DNA of 64,000 nucleotides from Laspinema sp. D2d. Its GTDB lineage: Bacteria > Cyanobacteriota > Cyanobacteriia > Cyanobacteriales > Laspinemataceae. The notes under the pieces were generated by a model. It saw only the letters and a program-made list of their open reading frames with translations. It did no database searches and had not been told where the DNA came from. Where the stretch lies: positions 1 through 64,000 of the forward strand of contig NZ_JAMXFC010000021.1 of NCBI RefSeq assembly GCF_025370755.1. The letters are read 5' to 3'. Of this stretch, positions 1 through 9,052 are shown one piece after another. Every line of letters begins with the position of its first letter. The first letter of the stretch is position 1. The position numbers and the translations under genes are program-made.

Positions 1-201
1 AATCAATGCAGATGAAAAATAACCGATAAGTTTAGAATCTTTTTCTGGTAATGTTTTGGAGTTTTTGGAGATGTCTACAGGCAATACAGGCATCAACAAT
101 CCCAAGGTTGTGCCAGCTACAGCGGAAACATTCAAGCCTTTAATCCAAAAATTGAAGGTCATTCTATCTTCCTGATGCTTGAGGTCTATTTTTTTAGTCA
201 T
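1..201 (-). CDS. Hypothetical protein, cut by left edge
   Basis: An ATG at 201 (minus strand) opens a frame of 67 codons that runs off the left edge without a stop. The start is preceded by a purine-rich AAGAGATG stretch that can serve as ribosome binding site. The visible part has a charged N-terminus (MTKKIDLKHQEDR), then a hydrophobic stretch (about residues 22-41, with GLNVSAVAGTTLGLLMPVLP) and a polar part. It looks like the start of a membrane-anchored or multi-pass protein. I do not recognise the family, and the rest of the gene is outside the window. Confidence 0.5.
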   Translation of the reverse strand, partial: MTKKIDLKHQEDRMTFNFWIKGLNVSAVAGTTLGLLMPVLPVDISKNSKTLPEKDSKLIGYFSSALI

Positions 202-1152
202 AACATCTCTTTTCCCTCAATGTCAAGAGTATTCTCTCTAAGTATTTATCGCTTTTTGATGACAATCCCGAGATGATTTACTCGTGACTTTACATAGTAA
301 GAATTTATCTCTATCCGCCAAAATAATAGCGGTCGGTATAAAGCTTTACGGTTGTTCAGGTCCCTGAGATGTACAATAATAAGTTAAGAATTAAGCATTG
401 TTTTAATTGCTTTAAGTTAGTAATAATTTCCAGCAAATTCAGTTAAAGAAACAATCAGCAAAAAAGGGAAACTTTCATGCTAAACCGGATTTTTCAGTTA
501 ATCTTTTATGGGAAAAAGGGCCAATTTGCAGGGATAGGAAACCTAAATAATGCTGATAAGGGATTCAAAAATTTGGATATTATTCCCTGATTATCCACGA
601 ACGATCGCTCCTTTGATTGCTTGGCGATCGCGCCTATCCTACCCGGGTTTTTCTAAGTTTTGGAAGAACCGGCGATCGCTGAGTAAGATTTGTAAGGAAA
701 TCTGTCTACTGCCCGCCCTATAAAGTGCTTCATAAACAGGATTAAGAGTATTATAAATAAGGGGGAAAGTTGTAACATCTGGGCATGACCCCCACCCTGC
801 CCTACTTTGAAATCTGTTCCGCAAGTCGTGGCAGTTTTCACCCTAATTATGACTTCCTCCAAATGTGGTGTCGGATCCGGTACAATTTTTAAACGTAAGT
901 CTTATTTTCCGTACAGTAATGCCGCTAACACGGGTCCCTATTCCTCCATGCTTTCCCCTTATTTTATCAGTCCGGCTGTCTCTTCCTCTAGGTTTTACCT
1001 CAGATTGCTGCTGACGTGTTCCTGTTGAGGCAATCGTTATAACTATCCCACCCACCCACCTCTCTCTGATGCAGTCTCTTGTACCCCCTAAACCCCAATG
1101 ACCCAATTTTCTGTATCCTCTAACTCGAAACCCCCTTAACCCAGTAATCCCA
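202..1152. other. Intergenic region, no convincing gene
   Basis: About 950 bases with several HIP1 or half-HIP1 sites near 601-680 and AT-rich stretches at 240-480. The open frames here are short, overlap on both strands and have no family look. A 37-codon frame at 477-590 follows a weak AAGGGAA signal but has no recognisable product. The right part presumably holds the promoter of the large TPS-CHAT gene. I saw no clear -10/-35 pair. Confidence 0.4.
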
Positions 1153-4100
1153 ATGAAGTTAATTCACCCAGTTTTATTCAGTCTCATTGCGGTATTCACG
1201 GACGTTAATTTATCTCTCGCGCAAGAAATTTCCCCCGCTGCGGATGGGACGGGCACCCAAGTTCAATGGAATGGAAATCAATATGATATTCAAGGGGGGA
1301 CTCTCTCTAAAGATGGCGTCAATCTGTTTCACAGCTTTGATAAATTTGGGTTAAATCCTGGAGAAATTTCTAATTTTCAATCCACCCCTCATCTTCAAAA
1401 TATTCTGGGACGAATTATCGGAGGAAACCCTTCAGTTATCAATGGATTAATCCAAATTTCGGGGGGAAATGCTAATCTATTTTTAATGAATCCCGCTGGA
1501 ATCCTGTTCGGACAAAATGCTCAATTAAATGTATCCGGAGATTTTTTTGCCACTACAGCAACGGGAATTGGATTTGATAGTAATACTTGGTTTAATGCAA
1601 CGGGTTTTCAAAATTGGCAGGAGTTAGTCGGAACCCCAGTGCAGTTTGCTTTTGACTCTTGGAAACCGGGAAGCATTGCCAATTTTGGCCGGATGGAATT
1701 ACAACCGGGTCACGCACTGGTTTTAATGGGAGGGACTGTTCTCAATGCGGGTATTCTGTCTAGTCCTGGAGGAAATATTACCCTTGCGGCAATCCCCGGA
1801 CAACATCGGGTTCGCCTCTCTCAAAGCGGACATTTATTAAGTTTAGATCTGGAGATGGGAACATCGAGAACTCTAACGGGAAGTGGATTGGCATCACTCC
1901 CTAATCCCCTCTCACTTGCGGAATTACTCACCGGGGGAACCCTAGATAATGCGACGGGGGTAGAAGTCAATGCGGATGGGACGATCGCTCTCACAGGTTC
2001 AGGAATCAGTCTGAATGCTGAAATTGGGGATGCGATCGCCTCGGGAACCCTTGATGTCAGCGATCACACGCCTGATCAGTCGGCATTACCCAGCATTACT
2101 ATTGTAGGCGATCGCGTTGCGGTCCTAGATGCGGCGATCGATGCTTCCGGAATTGATGGCGGTGGTACAATCCGCATTGGTGGTGACTTTCAAGGCAATA
2201 ACACAATTCCCACCGCCACTCGCACTTTTGTTAGTGCCAATACCATCATTCATGCCGATGGACTCTCTATCTCTGATCCACCCGGAATCACAAATTCCCC
2301 TTCTCCAGCACATGGAGGACGAGTGATTATCTGGTCCGATCAAACCACTCGCTTCTATGGACAAGTCACTGCCCGAGGGGGTTCTCATCCTGCTTACTTA
2401 TCTCAAAATGGGGGATTTGTAGAAATATCAGGACAGGAATTTTTAGACTTTCAAGGGACTGTCAATACCCTTGCACCTTATGGCACATCGGGAATTCTCT
2501 TACTGGATCCGACAAATATAGAGATAGTCAGCAGTACCGAGAATACAGCTAATTTGTCTGACGTTGATGCCTTTGCAGACCCGGATTTGGGTGAACCCAC
2601 GGCGATCGCGGTAGACTTGATTAATAATGCGACAACCCATGTCATTCTGCAAGCAAGTGAGGACATTACCTTCAATACCGCGATCGCCATTCAAACCCCT
2701 GGGGTCGGATTGACTGCGGAAGCGGGAAATCAGATCGCCGTCTATGGTAATATTCAGACCAATCAGGGAGACATTACCCTCACCGCAAATCAATCACAAT
2801 CAGGAAATGGGGGACTGTTCATTGATAGCAATGCGATTCTCTCTTCCAATGGTGGCAATATCACCTTAACGTCAAATCCTGGAACTAATGGGATTCAAAC
2901 GGGTGAGATTATCTCTAGTGGCGGAGATGTTTCCCTCACTTCTTCTGGAGATATTGAAGTCCTGGCGATTGATGCCTCGGGAGGCACTAACGGTAGCGGT
3001 GGCAGGATTGAAATCAATACGGGGGGATTTTTTCGGGCAACGGGAACTTTGCGCGATCGCCTAGATATTCCCACGAGTCTTTATACTGCTGATGCCAATG
3101 GCAACGAGGCGATCGTCATTCGGCATGGCGGGGATAGCGAAACCCCCTTTATTGTAGGCGATGCCAGAACCAATGGAACTGTCGGCGGCATTTTTACTGG
3201 AACTGAACAACTCAACGGTATTCTCTTATCCAGCGATCGCACTCAAGGCAACATCGCCATTCTCTCCAATTTCGCACCACCACCAACGGGAGAAACCCAA
3301 CCACCACCACCAACGGGAGGAACTCAACCGCCACCACCATCAGGAGGAACTCAACCGCCACCGCCATCAGGAGGAACTCAACCGCCACCGCCATCAGGAG
3401 GAACCCAACCACCACCACCAACGGGAGGAACTCAACCGCCACCACCATCAGGAGGAACTCAACCACCACCGCCATCAGGAGGAACTCAACCGCCACCGCC
3501 ATCAGGAGGAACTCAACCACCACCACCGGGAGGAACTCAACCGCCACCACCGGGAGGAACTCAACCGCCACCGCCAGGAGGAACTCAACCGCCACCGCCA
3601 GGAGGAACTCAACCGCCACCGCCAGGAGGAATGCAACCACCACCGCCAGGAGGAATGCAACCACCGCCACCAGGAGGAATGCAACCGCCACCGCCAGGAG
3701 GAACTCAACCACCGCCACCAGCAGGAACTCAACCACCGCCACCAGCAGGAGGAATGCAACCGCCACCACCAGGAGGAATGCAACCACCGCCACCCCCTCA
3801 ACAGCAGCAACTTGGACAAGTGCAACCCAATGGCAACCTCGATCTCGTAAACAATCCAACCCCAGCGATCGCCCGTCCTAATGGTCCGGAGAGTGTTTCT
3901 GCACCCCCTATTTTGACCCTAGAACCCCTCTCCCCTCCCTCTGGACTGGGGGTACAATCGCCCATCGCACTTACCCCGGCTGGCCCAAATCCCAGCAATC
4001 CAGGGGCGATCGGTCCGCAACCTGCACCCACTACTCCTGCCTCACAACCTCCCCGGGAAAATTCCCCTTCCCCAGGCGGCAATCTGCCACCGGGACCAGT

Positions 4101-5379
4101 TGCACCCCCACCCATCCCTATGAATGTGGCAACTATTACCCAATCCCTAGAGGTGGGAAATGTCAGCAATGCTGTCTTACAACTCGATCGCCTTCAGGAT
4201 CAGCAATTTGCCAATTACTTAGGCACCGATCTGTCTCAACAACCTCTCCAATCCACGGAAAGCATTCGCGATACCTTGGAAAAAATTACCCAACAAACCA
4301 ACACCAAACCCGCGATCGTCTATACGTTATTATTGCCGGAACAATTAGAACTTGTGGTTGTAACAACCGAGGGAACTCCCATTCGGAAGACGGTTCCAGA
4401 AGCAACTCGGCAAGCAATCTTGCAAGCGGCATTTGAATTACGTCAGCAAATTGCTAATCCTCGCTTCCGGAATACCACCCAATATTTAATCCCGGCACAA
4501 ACCCTGTATCGATGGTTAATTGCTCCCATTCAAGAAGAATTAGCGGCGCAAAATATTGATACCTTACTCTTTAGTATGGATGCCGGATTGCGGAGTCTTC
4601 CCATTGCCGCTTTACATGATGGGGAAAAATTTCTGATTGAACAATACGCGATCGCCCTGATTCCCAGCATTAGTTTGACCGATATGCGTTACATTCCCCT
4701 TCGTAACAGTCGCGTTTTAGCAATGGGTGCAAGTCAATTTACCCAACTCAATCCCCTCCCTGCCGTCCCCTTAGAACTCTCCACCATTGCCGAACAACTC
4801 TGGCAGGGTCAAGCATTGCTCAATGAATCTTTTACTCGCACCAATTTAATTGCCAAACGCCAAGAATATCCTTATCAAATTATCCACTTGGCAACTCATG
4901 CCGAATTTAACCCCGGGGGACAAAAGACTTCGTTTATTCAACTCTGGAATGAACAACTCTACCTAGATGAATTACGAACCCTAGGATGGAACAATCCGCC
5001 AGTTGAGTTATTGGTACTCAGTGCCTGTCGGACTGCCGTCGGTGATGAAACTGCCGAATTAGGATTTGCCGGTTTAGCACTCGCTGCCGGGGTTAAATCG
5101 GCTTTGGCTTCTTTATGGTATGTGAGTGATGAGGGAACTTTGGCACTGATGACCGAATTTTATCAATATCTGGTAGAATCACCCATCAAAGCTGAAGCGT
5201 TGCAAGAAGCTCAATTATCTCTCCTCCGGGGAGAAGTCAAAATTGCTGAGGGTGAACTACGCGGGACTGGGGCTTTACGCGGCGTACAACTGCCTGCTGA
5301 TTTAGCAGGAGTAGAGAATACTGATTTATCTCACCCTTATTATTGGGCCGGATTTACCATGATTGGTAGTCCCTGGTAG
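1153..5379 (+). CDS. Secreted two-partner-secretion / CHAT-domain protein with QPPPP repeats
   Basis: Predicted 1408 residues. Residues 1-23 form a signal peptide ending at LSLAQ. About residues 25-190 are a filamentous-haemagglutinin-type TPS secretion domain with typical motifs (NLFLMNPAGILFG and a following GDFFATTATGI). A beta-helix-like region rich in Gly, Asn and Thr continues to about 700. Residues 708-885 are a low-complexity array of 20 QPPPP units, first spaced 9 residues apart and then mostly 8. From about residue 1055 to the end is a CHAT (caspase-like) domain: HLATH at 1245-1249 and SAC at 1290-1292 give the expected His/Cys pair (H1249, C1292), so the active site looks intact. 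By family knowledge, TPS domains are exported by an outer-membrane TpsB partner. None is encoded here. Role inferred: a surface-displayed or released protein with a possible cysteine peptidase head. The ATG has no strong ribosome binding site. Confidence 0.9.
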   Translation: MKLIHPVLFSLIAVFTDVNLSLAQEISPAADGTGTQVQWNGNQYDIQGGTLSKDGVNLFHSFDKFGLNPGEISNFQSTPHLQNILGRIIGGNPSVINGLIQISGGNANLFLMNPAGILFGQNAQLNVSGDFFATTATGIGFDSNTWFNATGFQNWQELVGTPVQFAFDSWKPGSIANFGRMELQPGHALVLMGGTVLNAGILSSPGGNITLAAIPGQHRVRLSQSGHLLSLDLEMGTSRTLTGSGLASLPNPLSLAELLTGGTLDNATGVEVNADGTIALTGSGISLNAEIGDAIASGTLDVSDHTPDQSALPSITIVGDRVAVLDAAIDASGIDGGGTIRIGGDFQGNNTIPTATRTFVSANTIIHADGLSISDPPGITNSPSPAHGGRVIIWSDQTTRFYGQVTARGGSHPAYLSQNGGFVEISGQEFLDFQGTVNTLAPYGTSGILLLDPTNIEIVSSTENTANLSDVDAFADPDLGEPTAIAVDLINNATTHVILQASEDITFNTAIAIQTPGVGLTAEAGNQIAVYGNIQTNQGDITLTANQSQSGNGGLFIDSNAILSSNGGNITLTSNPGTNGIQTGEIISSGGDVSLTSSGDIEVLAIDASGGTNGSGGRIEINTGGFFRATGTLRDRLDIPTSLYTADANGNEAIVIRHGGDSETPFIVGDARTNGTVGGIFTGTEQLNGILLSSDRTQGNIAILSNFAPPPTGETQPPPPTGGTQPPPPSGGTQPPPPSGGTQPPPPSGGTQPPPPTGGTQPPPPSGGTQPPPPSGGTQPPPPSGGTQPPPPGGTQPPPPGGTQPPPPGGTQPPPPGGTQPPPPGGMQPPPPGGMQPPPPGGMQPPPPGGTQPPPPAGTQPPPPAGGMQPPPPGGMQPPPPPQQQQLGQVQPNGNLDLVNNPTPAIARPNGPESVSAPPILTLEPLSPPSGLGVQSPIALTPAGPNPSNPGAIGPQPAPTTPASQPPRENSPSPGGNLPPGPVAPPPIPMNVATITQSLEVGNVSNAVLQLDRLQDQQFANYLGTDLSQQPLQSTESIRDTLEKITQQTNTKPAIVYTLLLPEQLELVVVTTEGTPIRKTVPEATRQAILQAAFELRQQIANPRFRNTTQYLIPAQTLYRWLIAPIQEELAAQNIDTLLFSMDAGLRSLPIAALHDGEKFLIEQYAIALIPSISLTDMRYIPLRNSRVLAMGASQFTQLNPLPAVPLELSTIAEQLWQGQALLNESFTRTNLIAKRQEYPYQIIHLATHAEFNPGGQKTSFIQLWNEQLYLDELRTLGWNNPPVELLVLSACRTAVGDETAELGFAGLALAAGVKSALASLWYVSDEGTLALMTEFYQYLVESPIKAEALQEAQLSLLRGEVKIAEGELRGTGALRGVQLPADLAGVENTDLSHPYYWAGFTMIGSPW
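3276..3805 (+). repeat. Tandem repeat coding for QPPPP-(S/T/G/A)GG(T/M)
   Basis: In-frame tandem array inside the TPS-CHAT gene with 20 copies of the QPPPP core. The first eight units are 27 bases (QPPPP plus SGGT or TGGT). Later ones are mostly 24 bases (QPPPP plus GGT or GGM). Changes cluster in blocks (a run of GGM units at copies 13-15), as expected from unequal exchange or slippage. Because all units are multiples of three and have few stop-forming triplets, several other frames are also open here. Those are artefacts. Confidence 0.9.
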
Positions 5380-5439
5380 TGATATAATACCAGTAATATC
5401 ATGTTGGGTCGCTCACTTCCACTGACCTAATCCCCCAAC

Positions 5440-5462
5440 CCCCTTCCCTTGAAGGGAAGGGG
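5440..5462. repeat. Dispersed hairpin repeat (CCCCTTCCCTT type)
   Basis: An 11-base arm at 5440-5450 is followed by one base and its exact reverse complement at 5452-5462, within a CCCCCAACCCCC context. Related hairpins occur at 28932-28950 and 29054-29070. It lies downstream of the CHAT gene and could act in transcript ending, but no T-run follows. It is best seen as one of the short intergenic repeats common in cyanobacteria. Confidence 0.6.
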
Positions 5463-5709
5463 GAGAAGAGGAAGAACTGTTTTTTGAGGTTAATCCCTCG
5501 GACTTGATATAATAAGGAGGCGATCGCCATCGAGGATAAGGGGATAATTCTCACTAACCCGAGTGAGGGCAATGGCTGAATCCTAAAAGGGATCAAAATT
5601 CACACTGAGGTGTCAAGAAACCTGGGGGCGATCGCATCCAGGGCAACAGGGTCAACAAATTTCGATAAAATAATAAAATAGGAGTTTGCCCTGCCCGAGC
5701 AACACTGCC

Positions 5710-6882
5710 ATGTTAAATCCCAATTTGGATGAAATCCAGCTAAACTCAGACGATTACGAACGGTATTCCCGTCATTTAATCTTACCCGAAATAGGCGTAG
5801 AAGGGCAAAAGCGCCTGAAAGCCGCCAGCGTCCTTTGTATTGGGACCGGAGGTCTCGGGGCCCCCTTGCTGCTCTATTTAGCGGCTGCCGGGGTCGGAAG
5901 AATTGGCATTGTTGATTTCGATATTGTGGATACCTCCAACCTGCAACGGCAAGTTATCCACGGGACCTCCTGGGTGAACAAACCCAAAATCGAATCCGCT
6001 AAACACCGCATTTTAGAAATTAATCCCTTCTGCCAAGTTGACCTCTATAACACCCGGATCAGTGCAGAAAATGCCCTAGATATCCTCAAACCTTACGATA
6101 TTGTCGTAGATGGCACCGATAACTTCCCGACGCGATACTTAGTCAACGATGCCTGCGTCTTGTTGGATAAACCGAACATCTATGGTTCCATTTACCGCTT
6201 TGAAGGTCAAGCAACGGTGTTTAATTATCAAGGCGGTCCCAACTACCGCGACTTGTACCCAGAACCGCCACCGCCCGGACTGGTCCCATCCTGTGCTGAA
6301 GGGGGCGTTTTAGGCATTCTCCCAGGGATTATTGGGGTGATCCAAGCCACAGAAACCGTCAAAATCATCACGGGCACTGGAACTACCCTCAGCGGTCGGC
6401 TCTTGCTTTATAATGCTTTAGATATGAAATTCCGAGAGTTGAAATTGCGGCCCAATCCCGTTCGGCCCGTGATTGAAGAACTGATTGATTATGAACAATT
6501 TTGCGGAATTCCTCAAGCAAAAGCAGCGGAGGCTCAACAACAAATGGAAATTTCAGAAATGACCGCTACTGAACTCAAGCAATTGATGGACAGTGGTGCA
6601 ACAGATTTTGTGGTGATTGATGTTCGCAACCCGAACGAGTATGAAATTGCTCAAATTCCGGGTTCAGTTTTGGTCCCGTTAGGGGATATTGAACAGGGGA
6701 AGGGAGTTGATAAGGTGAAAGAATTGGCAAATGGTCATCGGGTGATTGCGCATTGCAAAATGGGCGGGCGATCGGCTAAAGCCTTGGGAATTTTGAAGGA
6801 AGCAGGCATTGAAGGAACCAACCTCAAAGGTGGAATTACCGCCTGGAGTCAAGAGGTGGATCCGTCGGTGCCGCAGTATTAA
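5710..6882 (+). CDS. moeB: Molybdopterin-synthase adenylyltransferase MoeB with C-terminal rhodanese domain
   Basis: Predicted 390 residues; E1-like enzyme of the ThiF/MoeB/HesA family that adenylates a small ubiquitin-like sulfur carrier (MoaD or ThiS type). The nucleotide loop GTGGLG is at residues 45-50, DGTDNF at 134-139 and the conserved PSCAEGG with Cys195. The C-terminal third is a rhodanese domain with the active loop CKMGGR (Cys349), which would supply sulfur to the activated carrier. The start at 5710 matches the family N-terminus (MLNPNLDEI). A TTG at 5686 in the same frame is less likely. The zinc-binding CxxC of E. coli MoeB (PCYRCL) reads PNYRDL here (residues 177-182), so the first zinc Cys pair is absent. 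I believe this is common among cyanobacterial members. Single gene with no close partner. Confidence 0.9.
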   Translation: MLNPNLDEIQLNSDDYERYSRHLILPEIGVEGQKRLKAASVLCIGTGGLGAPLLLYLAAAGVGRIGIVDFDIVDTSNLQRQVIHGTSWVNKPKIESAKHRILEINPFCQVDLYNTRISAENALDILKPYDIVVDGTDNFPTRYLVNDACVLLDKPNIYGSIYRFEGQATVFNYQGGPNYRDLYPEPPPPGLVPSCAEGGVLGILPGIIGVIQATETVKIITGTGTTLSGRLLLYNALDMKFRELKLRPNPVRPVIEELIDYEQFCGIPQAKAAEAQQQMEISEMTATELKQLMDSGATDFVVIDVRNPNEYEIAQIPGSVLVPLGDIEQGKGVDKVKELANGHRVIAHCKMGGRSAKALGILKEAGIEGTNLKGGITAWSQEVDPSVPQY

Positions 6883-7634
6883 GGAATTCAAAAATTCCGG
6901 CTAGAATACAGGGTTTTTTGATGGAGTGCGATCGCCCTCAAAAATAGACTTTTTGCCCAATTCGGGTTCGATACCCCTAACCTTCCTTAACAGCGCCAAT
7001 CCGCTTAAGACTATTCTGCAAGCGGTCTAATCACTGGGGCGATCGCACCTACAAAAAACCCCCCAGAGGGCCTGGAGGGGTTCAAAATGTGACATGAGGG
7101 CATGATTTTTAGATGTAACCCATCCCTACATTCATTCAGCGATCTTAGAATGAATGCAAGGATTGAGGTCCGGTGTACTTAACTCTGACATAAGGACCAA
7201 ACCACACTAAATGCGCCGAAGGTATTAGAAGGTGTCAACGCTCTAATCCAGTGGCATTGCTTGCGTCCAGCTAGTGATTAATATATCCAAGGCATATTAC
7301 GTTCCTATGAAATGGGTATGAAGTTTGCATGACAGTAACTAGCAATCCTCAGTCGGTTTGAGCCTGACTCTAGTCTAAAAATAATCCGGGCGATCGCCAA
7401 CAAGATTAAGCATTCTTTGGGTTAGGTTGAGATTCTCCTGAAGGTTAGTATGGGTAAATCTCTAACTTTGTCAACTATCTTCAGATAAATTTTAACTTGA
7501 TCCCCCTAGGGAATTAAGCATTTTTTCAAAAATGCGGATTTAATCTGCGAATCGGGAAAACTAAAAAGAGAAAGGACATAATCCAGTAGGATCAACCCCA
7601 ATACCTTAAAACTATCATTATTGAGGAGAATGCT
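6883..7634. other. Intergenic region with possible minus-strand small RNA
   Basis: About 750 bases without a convincing protein gene. A strong minus-strand terminator lies at 7053-7082, although the nearest minus-strand gene to the right is more than 2 kb away with its own possible terminator at about 9.03 kb. This implies an unannotated minus-strand transcript beginning somewhere between 7083 and about 7400. The only minus-strand frames are tiny (for example 19 codons). The plus strand carries the presumed promoter of the small gene at 7635. Confidence 0.35.
7053..7082 (-). terminator. Rho-independent terminator, minus strand
   Basis: On the minus strand, AACCCCTCC pairs with its near-complement across a 7-base loop (nine pairs, one bulge) and is followed by six T residues (plus-strand A at 7053-7058). 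On the plus strand the hairpin has no T-run, so it points leftward. It does not belong to moeB, which is on the other strand. Confidence 0.6.
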
Positions 7635-7850
7635 ATGCTAGGCCCCACGTCTGAAGCCCAACGACATCAATCCACCTCCCTTGAAGGGTCAGCCACTCCG
7701 TCTCAAAGCTACCGAACCGACTCTCGGACCCCAGTTTGTCGTCCCAATGATTGGGAGAAAGAAGAAATGGAAATGGAGAAAATGCTGCGGGATCTTCCCG
7801 ATCGCCTATCTTCCTTAGAAAGCTTCCGCGAACGGTCTACTGGGTGGTAA
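7635..7850 (+). CDS. Small hypothetical protein (71 aa)
   Basis: The ATG is preceded by GAGGAG at 7623-7628 with six bases between, a good ribosome binding site. The N-terminal half is Ser/Thr/Pro-rich and probably disordered. The C-terminal half is charged, predicted helical and acidic first (DWEKEEMEMEKMLRDLPDRL). No signal peptide, membrane segment or known motif is visible, and I do not recognise the family. It stands alone between moeB and a methyltransferase gene on the same strand, with long gaps on both sides. The strong ribosome binding site is the main reason to believe it. Confidence 0.5.
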   Translation: MLGPTSEAQRHQSTSLEGSATPSQSYRTDSRTPVCRPNDWEKEEMEMEKMLRDLPDRLSSLESFRERSTGW

Positions 7851-8228
7851 ACTTATCAGTCAATTAACTGGAAAACGTTTGATTTTTACAAACTCTTGCG
7901 ATCGCTGGCCTCCAACGTACCTGAGTGCCGCCCTATTTCAGGGCAAAATGATACCCTTGATCGCCAATTCCACCGATAAAACTGCTTTTCGTCTTTGCTT
8001 CCACCTGGGTTGCGTATTTCTGATTTCTGTTCCTGTTGGGTAGCACGCCTGAAACCCCAACAGGACAAGATTTCAACCCCCTATCACCTAACATTTCCCA
8101 GAATTTCCACTTTTTATCCCTACAGCCAACCGCTCCAATTTCGGCCAGGGAAGTACAATATTTAATTCAGAGTTGTAGTAACGCCTGAAGTGGTTACTAC
8201 GAATATTGAGTCCTAAAGGTGAAACTAC
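7851..8228. other. Intergenic region, nothing recognised
   Basis: About 380 bases. A 60-codon minus-strand frame is open here but has no ribosome binding site and an amino-acid mix unlike a real protein. The last 60 bases presumably hold the methyltransferase promoter. I see no hairpin with a T-run. Confidence 0.3.
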
Positions 8229-9017
8229 ATGAACCTGCCATCTTCCCCATTAAACCGAACGGAATGGAATGCGGAACTGTACGATCTCAAACATGGTTTT
8301 GTCAGTCAGTATGGAACTGATTTATTAGAACTCTTGCAACCTAAAACAGGCGATCGCATCCTAGATTTAGGCTGTGGTACAGGTTATCTCGCCCAACAAA
8401 TTGCCAATGCTGGTGCTGAAGTCATCGGCGTGGATCAGTCTGTAGCAATGATTACTCAAGCGCGTCAGTCCTATCCCCACCTCACATTTCAGGTCAAGGA
8501 TGGCGAAAAATTAGACTTTTATGAACAATTTGATAAAGTCTTTTCTAACGCTGCACTCCACTGGATGAAAGCCGCAGAAAACGTCATTGAGGGAATTTTT
8601 AAATCCCTCAAACCCGGTGGATTATTCGTGGCGGAATTTGGCGGCAAAGGCAATGTTCAGCAAATTATTCAAGCTTGCTATCACAGCATAGAATCAGCGG
8701 GTTATCCCGTGGATATCACTCTCAATCCCTGGTATTTTCCCAGTATTAGTGAATATACCACCCTCTTAGAACAGAGAGGGTTTGAAGTTGACTTGGCTCA
8801 ATTATTTGACCGTCCCACTCCGTTAGAAGATGGGGAAAATGGATTAAAAAATTGGATTTTTATGTTTGGAAATCGGTTATTTATGAAAATTCCACAGGAA
8901 GCGCAAGAGAGAATTTTAGCCGATATTGAAACTCAACTATCCCCGCAATTGTATCAAGAGGGGACTTGGTTCGCGGATTATAAACGAATCCGAATTAGAG
9001 CACAAAAATTAGGATAG
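8229..9017 (+). CDS. Class I SAM-dependent methyltransferase
   Basis: Predicted 262 residues with a Rossmann-fold methyltransferase core. Motif I is ILDLGCGTG at residues 44-52 and the acidic residue of motif II is Asp69 in VIGVDQS. A later VFSNAALHWM matches motif IV of the UbiE / trans-aconitate-methyltransferase-like group. The C-terminal part (WYFPSISEY and following) resembles the substrate-binding cap of trans-aconitate 2-methyltransferase-like proteins. The substrate cannot be told from sequence; it is likely a small molecule rather than DNA or rRNA. The gene is monocistronic. The bases just before the ATG (AGGTGAAACTAC) contain an acceptable AGGTGA ribosome binding site. Confidence 0.8.
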   Translation: MNLPSSPLNRTEWNAELYDLKHGFVSQYGTDLLELLQPKTGDRILDLGCGTGYLAQQIANAGAEVIGVDQSVAMITQARQSYPHLTFQVKDGEKLDFYEQFDKVFSNAALHWMKAAENVIEGIFKSLKPGGLFVAEFGGKGNVQQIIQACYHSIESAGYPVDITLNPWYFPSISEYTTLLEQRGFEVDLAQLFDRPTPLEDGENGLKNWIFMFGNRLFMKIPQEAQERILADIETQLSPQLYQEGTWFADYKRIRIRAQKLG

Positions 9018-9023
9018 CTTCCT

Positions 9024-9052
9024 AAAAAAATCCCACGGTTTACTACCGTGGG
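9024..9052 (-). terminator. Hairpin with T7 tract, minus strand
   Basis: CCCACGGT at 9032-9039 pairs exactly with ACCGTGGG at 9045-9052. The minus strand continues into seven T residues (plus A at 9024-9030). It could end the double-ATPase ABC gene transcript (stop at 9447, about 400 bases upstream) or a separate short RNA. Confidence 0.6.

Noticed and set aside
477-590. 37-codon plus-strand frame with a weak AAGGGAA upstream
   Set aside because: No recognisable product and weak start signal; may be chance.
3276-3805. CRISPR-like regular spacing
   Set aside because: The units are short, in-frame coding repeats with no unique spacers and no cas genes nearby.
3161-3859. Long open frames in other reading frames, plus and minus, across the proline-repeat array
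   Set aside because: They arise because the repeat units are multiples of three and GC-rich. Their products are His/Glu/Arg or Val/Leu low-complexity with no start signal.
6955-6985. GGGTTCGATACCC, like a tRNA T-arm
   Set aside because: No acceptor stem, D-arm or anticodon arm fits around it.
7886-8068. 60-codon minus-strand frame
   Set aside because: No ribosome binding site and an amino-acid composition unlike a real protein.
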